A stretch of 35,000 bases of DNA from Chromera velia (Eukaryota > Sar > Chromeraceae): contig JAHBMJ010000314.1 in NCBI GenBank assembly GCA_018398765.1, positions 1 to 35,000 on the forward strand, written 5' to 3'. The notes below the pieces were generated by a model. The model was not told where the DNA came from, did not search any database, and saw only the letters and a list, made by a program, of their open reading frames with translations. The position numbers and the translations under genes were made by a program. Shown piece after piece: positions 29,911 through 35,000 of the stretch. Every line of letters begins with the position of its first letter. Within the stretch, counting starts at the first letter, position 1.

Positions 29911-30202
29911 CTGTGGAATCGGAAGAGAGCAGCGGGTACCTTAGTTGGCTCGAGCGGTTTCTTGCTTTTTTGTATGCTGGTGGGGGAGTCTGTTCCTCGG
30001 AGGGCAGCTCAGCTTTTTTGAAACTTTCGGAGAGGCCCCAGAAAACAAAGAAATGGCATACAAATTCATCTTTTGCATGCATATGCATATGGAAAGCTTA
30101 ATTGCTCTTATTACCGTTTAAACGGTAGACCATGGTTTTTATAGTTTATAGTTTGGTCGGTATGGCCCGGAAAGCGTAGCTGAGGAGCCTGAGGGCACTT
30201 AC
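29911..30202 (-). other. Likely 5'UTR intron of RPS15
   Basis: On the minus strand AACTTG|GTAAGTGCCC at 30202 is a strong donor, and GATTCCACAG ending at 29911 is an acceptor 15 bases before the RPS15 ATG. A leader intron is common in ribosomal protein genes. This is inferred from splice signals alone. Confidence 0.55.
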
Positions 30203-30660
30203 CAAGTTTTTCTTGCTGGGAGCCGCCTCCGCACGGTTATACGCAACCCAAAACGCAGAACCCTGCCGTATATACAGCTAGGCCCGTGCATCGATCTTCA
30301 ATTTCGCTTTCCGCGCGGGCCACTCGCACGTAGTGCGTCAGATGACATCCTGATCCTTGGACCAAGGCACTAATGGATCTAATAATTAAATTTCATTTCG
30401 TCGGGATACACCTGTCACTGCATGAGAAGCTGGGCAGTTTGATTGGCGGCGGGTCAGCGCCGCCGCCCATGCATCCGTCCACCTTTCCATATGCCCTTCA
30501 AGCTTTGAAGCTGTGTAGAGGTCAGAAAAACGATCGATGTACTTGTCCTCTCTCTCCGTGCAGTTTGATCAGAAAGGACTGTATAGAGACTGAATGAGCA
30601 TGTAGGTGAATGAATGTGTGTTTGTTGAATCCTCGCATTTGTCTTTGAATCCATCTGAAA
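30203..30660. promoter_or_regulatory. Shared upstream region of RPS15 and anoctamin gene
   Basis: The interval separates two divergent genes and must hold the RPS15 start and the anoctamin leader. It contains GC-rich stretches (30300-30325, 30445-30470) and no repeats of the kind found elsewhere. A perfect palindrome ACCGTTTAAACGGT lies at 30113-30126, within the leader intron. No TATA box stands out. Confidence 0.4.
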
Positions 30661-33600
30661 ATGTACCCCTCAGTCAACGAAGCAGTCGAGGGGCTGCTGA
30701 AAGGGCCCAGCAGCGACGGCTCTCGGGAGGTTGCGGACGAGTGCGTTCCTGGGTCAGAAGTGATTCTCTTCCTTGACAAGGAAACCGAGGCCTCTACAGT
30801 ACAGGCTCTTGTCGAATTGTTCAGAGAGGAGAAGCTCCACGCAGTTTCGGGGGCCCTGCCAGATGAAGAACCTTTCATCGCACTCGTGCCGACTTTTGAC
30901 AGGTCAGGTCAGACACTATTTTTCGTCCAGAATTTAAGCCTTGCTGCATGTTGTTATGCAATGCCAAGGCACAGAAAGATACATTGAGCAACCATAGAAT
31001 TTGAAGGGAATTCACTTTTCTTCCGAGGAATGTTGCGGACTTCAATTCATGTTGGCTTCTTGACACACAAGTGTGTACCATGGAACTCATGTACAACGGA
31101 TGCCTTCATGCTGCACTGCATGTATATACGAGAGCAGGCTTCAGAGGGAGGCCGAGGTGTTCGACCTCCAAAAGAAGACAATTGCAGGCGCATTGAAACC
31201 CTTTGAATATGCCAAGCGGGAGATCTTCGTTGACGGCACGAGTCCGAAAATGTTCACTTACTCGGAGGCCGCCATGCTGGCAGTGGAGGCGATCCAGGGA
31301 GTGAAGGGGGACGCCTTTTTGGAGACCCGGGAGATCCCCTCGCATGATGGATTCCTCCTCTCTCTCCAGGTCTGTCTGTATTCATTCATAAACTGCTCAA
31401 ACGTCCCTTTCCTTCCGTCTCTCCTTGTGCAAGTGCGTTCACTGAGGATACCACGTCTGCCTGTTTATCTGTGTCTGTCTTCCTGCCAGCCTCTCCGTCC
31501 ATGTATCCATGTGTCTACGTGTCTGCCTATCTGTCTTGTATTCACACATTTGTTCACTTCTTGCAGGACGGAGGCCTGGTTTCCGACATCATGCTCCTCC
31601 ATCACCCAGAGATGGCCAGCACAATCTGGAAGCAGCTCCTCAGAAAGACGCCCCTCTTCATGGACGTCCGAGAGGTCAGACAGAATTCAGAGAGAGAGAA
31701 AGAAGAAAAAGCCACGGAGGAAGAAGGGAGAGCTGGTAGGAGGACGCGAGAACTCCAGACGGAAAGCTTCGAGTTGATCCTAGAGAAGTCCTGAAGGTAT
31801 TTGGCTCCTTTCCTGCTTTCCTGATTTCCTTTTCTCTTGAAAGAACAGGTACTTTTAGGGTGCCCCGGTGCGCTTCTGTAAATTTGCGTCGGCCTCTCCT
31901 TCTTTGTAGATACGTCCTGTTTTTTTTTTTTGCCTCGCTTGATTTCAGATTCGCGACTACTTAGGGGAGGAGATTGCGATTTTCTTTCTGTTCATGAGGA
32001 CCTACCTCTGGTCTCTCATTGGACTGTCCATCCCTGGCCTCTACCTATTGGCACTCAACACTTCACTCATCGAGCTTCCAAACGGTCAGCAAGGGTACTG
32101 ATAATGAAGGAAGGAAGGAGATTGCTCTTTTCTTCATGGGCAAAAAATGAATGTCAGCGCAGACCTGAGGAGACTCTCGAACAATCAGTCAGTCAGACAA
32201 GTGGTTGAGTTAGACAATGGACAACCACCGAGCCAGCAAGTGACTTCAGGTGTTTTCTGGGGCAGTCTGAGTCTCCTTTCACTCTGTAGTCGTGAATGCC
32301 TGCCTACTTTCATGGCTGCCTTAGTTCGTACATTTTTCTGCCATGTAGGAACATGCAATGCAAATTTTTTCCGTGTTCCTACATGCGAACACACAAACAG
32401 GCCCAAATCAATATCTTCCATCGATACTTACCCGCGCTCTTCCCGCAGGTCCCTACTTCTTCTACGCCTGTGCCCTCTGGTCGATCGTTACTCTCAAGGT
32501 CCTGGACCAACAAATCGCGAGGACCCGCATAGAGTGGGGAATCTCGATCGTTGAGGGGTCCGAAACCGTCAGTCGGTCGCTTGGTTGGTTGGTCGGGCAG
32601 GCAGACTCAGTCAGTCTGCAAATCAGATAATACGCTGTCATACTGCAAAGAGGGCGTGCGCGAAGGATTGGAAAAGAGAAGGTGAAATGCCAATGCACAG
32701 CAAGAAATAATTAAACCGTCTGAGTGTATTTGTTCCGTGTTCAATCTGTACCATATTCTTTGTCTGTCTGTTTGAGACCTTCTTTTCTTCTTTTCTTTTG
32801 CAGCCTTCACGTTTTCCTCGTCTGTCTTTGTTCTGTCTTCTTTCTCTCTCTGCAGATTCGGTGGCAATTCCAAGGAGAGATTCACACAGACCCCCACACA
32901 GGAAGGGCATTCAAGGACTACCCACAGGTTAGAGGGGAGGGGGGAATTTAGTGCAGAGTTTGAAGGTCTCATTTTTGTGTGGTAGTATTTCATGATGGCC
33001 TATGTATGGCGACCTCCCACGAAATGTCCCCCCAAGACACAGGCAGGCTAGCTCCTCTAGAGGCGTCCCTCCCTCCTGGATTCATGCACTGGGGGGTGGT
33101 TACTTAATTACCGTCTCTCTCTGTCTCTTTTTCCCTCTTCCTCTGCCTCGGCTTGCACCTCTCCAATTCTCTTCTGAAGAACGCATTCCGGGCATACACA
33201 AGCCATCTATGCTTGATTGCCCAGCTGTCTAGAGGCCCTTTTCTCTCTTCTCCTTGCTTGCAAACACTCCCCCTCTTGATCTTCTGTCAGTCCACTCCAC
33301 TGCCTCACGCGGATAGTCTGGTGGGAATTTACCGGCAAGTACGGTTATTCGAAATATTGCATTCTGTCTGACCACCATTCTCTATGTCTGTCTGTCTGTC
33401 CTCTGCAGTGGAAGCGCACGTCAAAGCAGTTGGCCTCTCTGGGGATTCTGCTCGTCTGTCTCATCCCTGTGGTCACTTTGATGATCTGCACTCTGAACAT
33501 GATGGGGTACCTGCCGCAAGGGGTGACCGGGCATATCGGACCTCTGTATCGACTCTCGGAGCCTGGTCGGTCGGTCGGTCGGTTGGGCGGCCCTCCTTTC

Positions 33601-35000
33601 TCTTGTACCTGACAATCTGAATGTCGCAATAAGTGTTCCTTCTTTGCAGAATAATGAAAAGCGGCGAGAGCACACGCGCAGCCACCGCTCCAGCAGTGGA
33701 CGGCAGATCAGTTGACGAGCTTGCTCCCTCTCCCGTTCTGATAATATTGAGAGGAGGGGGGGGTGCTGTTCAAATGCCTGCATGCTCTCGGGTTGTCGTT
33801 CCTTCTTTCTCTTTCTCTTCTTTTTCATAAGAAGGAGCCTCGCGTGACCTTCTGTCACGTCTTGGCAACGTGAAGTGGTCCTAGCTTTCCGAGTCCTCTT
33901 CCTCGCTGCTTGTGGAATGAGTTGAAAGACAATTGAACCAACGAAAAAGAGCATGGTCGGAAAACTGTTGGAGGTCACGCAGTCGGAAAATGCTAATACT
34001 TGTTTGAAACCGCCCCGGCCCCTTCCAGGTGCTCTGTTCGATGCTGAGGACATGGTGAAGGGGTGCATTCCCATCGTGCTGCACGCCGTGATGGTGACTC
34101 TCCTCAACGAGGCCTTCCAGAACCTCTCGGAGAGACTCACCGAGTGGGAGAACTACAGGTTGGGTTGCTCGGAAGGAAAGGGGATTTGTCTGCAGCTCTT
34201 TCTCAACCTGTGTAGCTGCCTGTCTGTCTGAATGCCTGCCTCTATGGCTGGAACAGGCCCTCAAGAAAGTAACGTCACATGGCGCGACTCCACGGCAATT
34301 TCTTCACAGACATTTTGCGATACAGATCGAGAAGAAAACTCCTTAGATGTCTTTTGTCCCTTCTTCTCTTTGATCTAACGACTCCCCCCTTCTGTTCCCT
34401 TTTGTGCTTCTCTTTGATCGATCGGTCGGTCGAATTGTCAGGACCCAGAGGGAGCACGAGGACGCGCTTCTGTTGAAGAGAATGATCTTCGAGGGTCTCG
34501 ATTGCTACCTTCCTCTCTTCACTCTGGCAGTCATCCTGCAAGTCTGTGGGAGGCAGGGAAGGGGGAGGGGTGGATCGTCTATTTTCTGGTCGCGTGGGGT
34601 TTTGTTTTAGCTAGTGCCGGTGTCCCTTTCATGTGTCTCCGGAAGTTCTGGAAGCATCGAAAGTTCCTCCGTCCTGCATGCAGTTTGTTTGTTTTCCTAT
34701 CCCGTTGCCTGTCATCTCTTGTCAAAGGTCTGGAAATCTGCATGAGACATCTGGTCAGGAATGTATCGCTCCCGGGTGTGTGTGTGTGATAACATGACAA
34801 GAGTTCGAGATAAGCTTTTCTCCACAAATTTCACCTTGATTCTAAATCTTGCTTGGCGTGGCTGTACACTCACATGCAGGGTTATCGGGGTCTTCGTCTT
34901 GAGTTGATCTCTCTGTTCACTCTCGACGCCTTCCGTCGTATGGGCGTGGAGTTGGTCCTCCCTTGGATTATTCAGAAAAGCAGGGGAATCATGGAGAGAC
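30661..35000 (+). CDS. Anoctamin/TMEM16-family membrane protein, 3' end outside window
   Basis: Exons: 30661-30902, 31138-31369, 31567-31674, 31949-32084, 32449-32567, 32856-32927, 33409-33565, 34029-34158, 34442-34541, 34880 to edge. All phases agree, giving about 472 codons. ATG 30661 starts the N-terminal cytoplasmic domain. The family signature then appears: IRDYLGEEIAIFF leading into TM1 (31949), PYFFYACALWSIVTLKVLDQ (TM2), a loop of the form W-x-F-x-GE-x(5)-P-x-TG (32862-32910), a further TM (33430-33500), and LTEWENYR split from TQREHEDALLLKRMIFE across exons 34029 and 34442. TMEM16 proteins are Ca-activated chloride channels or lipid scramblases. The Ca-binding helices lie beyond the window, so channel versus scramblase cannot be told. 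No in-frame stop is seen. Confidence 0.93.

Noticed and set aside
33633..33830. Possible extra exon in the anoctamin gene after a TTTGCAG
   Set aside because: Joining it breaks the phase or meets a stop, whereas 33565 joins 34029 directly in frame and gives the expected family sequence.

Overview
The window looks like nuclear DNA of an intron-rich protist. Conserved genes are cut into many short exons. The introns begin GT (often GTCAGT, GTGAGT or GTAAGT), end in pyrimidine-rich ...GCAG, and are packed with CTGT, CT and GT microsatellites. An alga of the chromerid type (for example Chromera) would fit, but that is an inference from style and I cannot prove it here.

Layout. (1) 1-10024, plus strand: one large gene of about 20 exons for a five-transmembrane glycoprotein with two long, sequon-rich loops and a charged tail. 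The topology is prominin-like, but no family motif fixes the identity. (2) 10025-26500: a repeat-rich interval. It holds a LINE-type non-LTR retrotransposon (about 10985-16018) split by a complete 3.08 kb LTR retrotransposon (12221-15298). The LTR element has 254-bp LTRs, a 5-bp target duplication, an initiator-Met-type primer binding site and a purine tract. Further on come a small minus-strand gene for a secreted-type protein with an internal repeat (17081-17758), a retroelement C-terminal fragment with two SINE-like copies (18580-19262), a decayed ankyrin-repeat gene (19659-21088), a decayed gag-like ORF (22716-24037, minus), an AT-rich block dominated by the mutually complementary hexamers GATATT/AATATC (24209-25030), a large inverted repeat (25105-25935) and a MITE with TA target duplication (25936-26254). 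(3) 26500-28600: very long AAAG and CAGA microsatellite arrays with a recurring ~70-bp module between them. (4) 29455-29895, minus: intact 40S ribosomal protein S15 (uS19), with a likely 5'UTR intron. (5) 30661 to the right edge, plus: an anoctamin/TMEM16 gene, ten exons seen, running off the window. RPS15 and the anoctamin gene are divergent and share a ~0.77 kb upstream region.

The most notable signal is in the decayed ORFs. In four separate ORFs, internal stops are almost all TAG (16 TAG, 2 TGA, 0 TAA by my hand reading), no intact gene here ends in TAG, and the host-gene exons lack TAG. Differences between the two LTRs are all transitions. This suggests C-to-T decay of methylated CAG and CGA codons in repeats. 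A less likely alternative is UAG read as sense. The repeats show a time order: LINE first, then the LTR element inserted inside its coding region.
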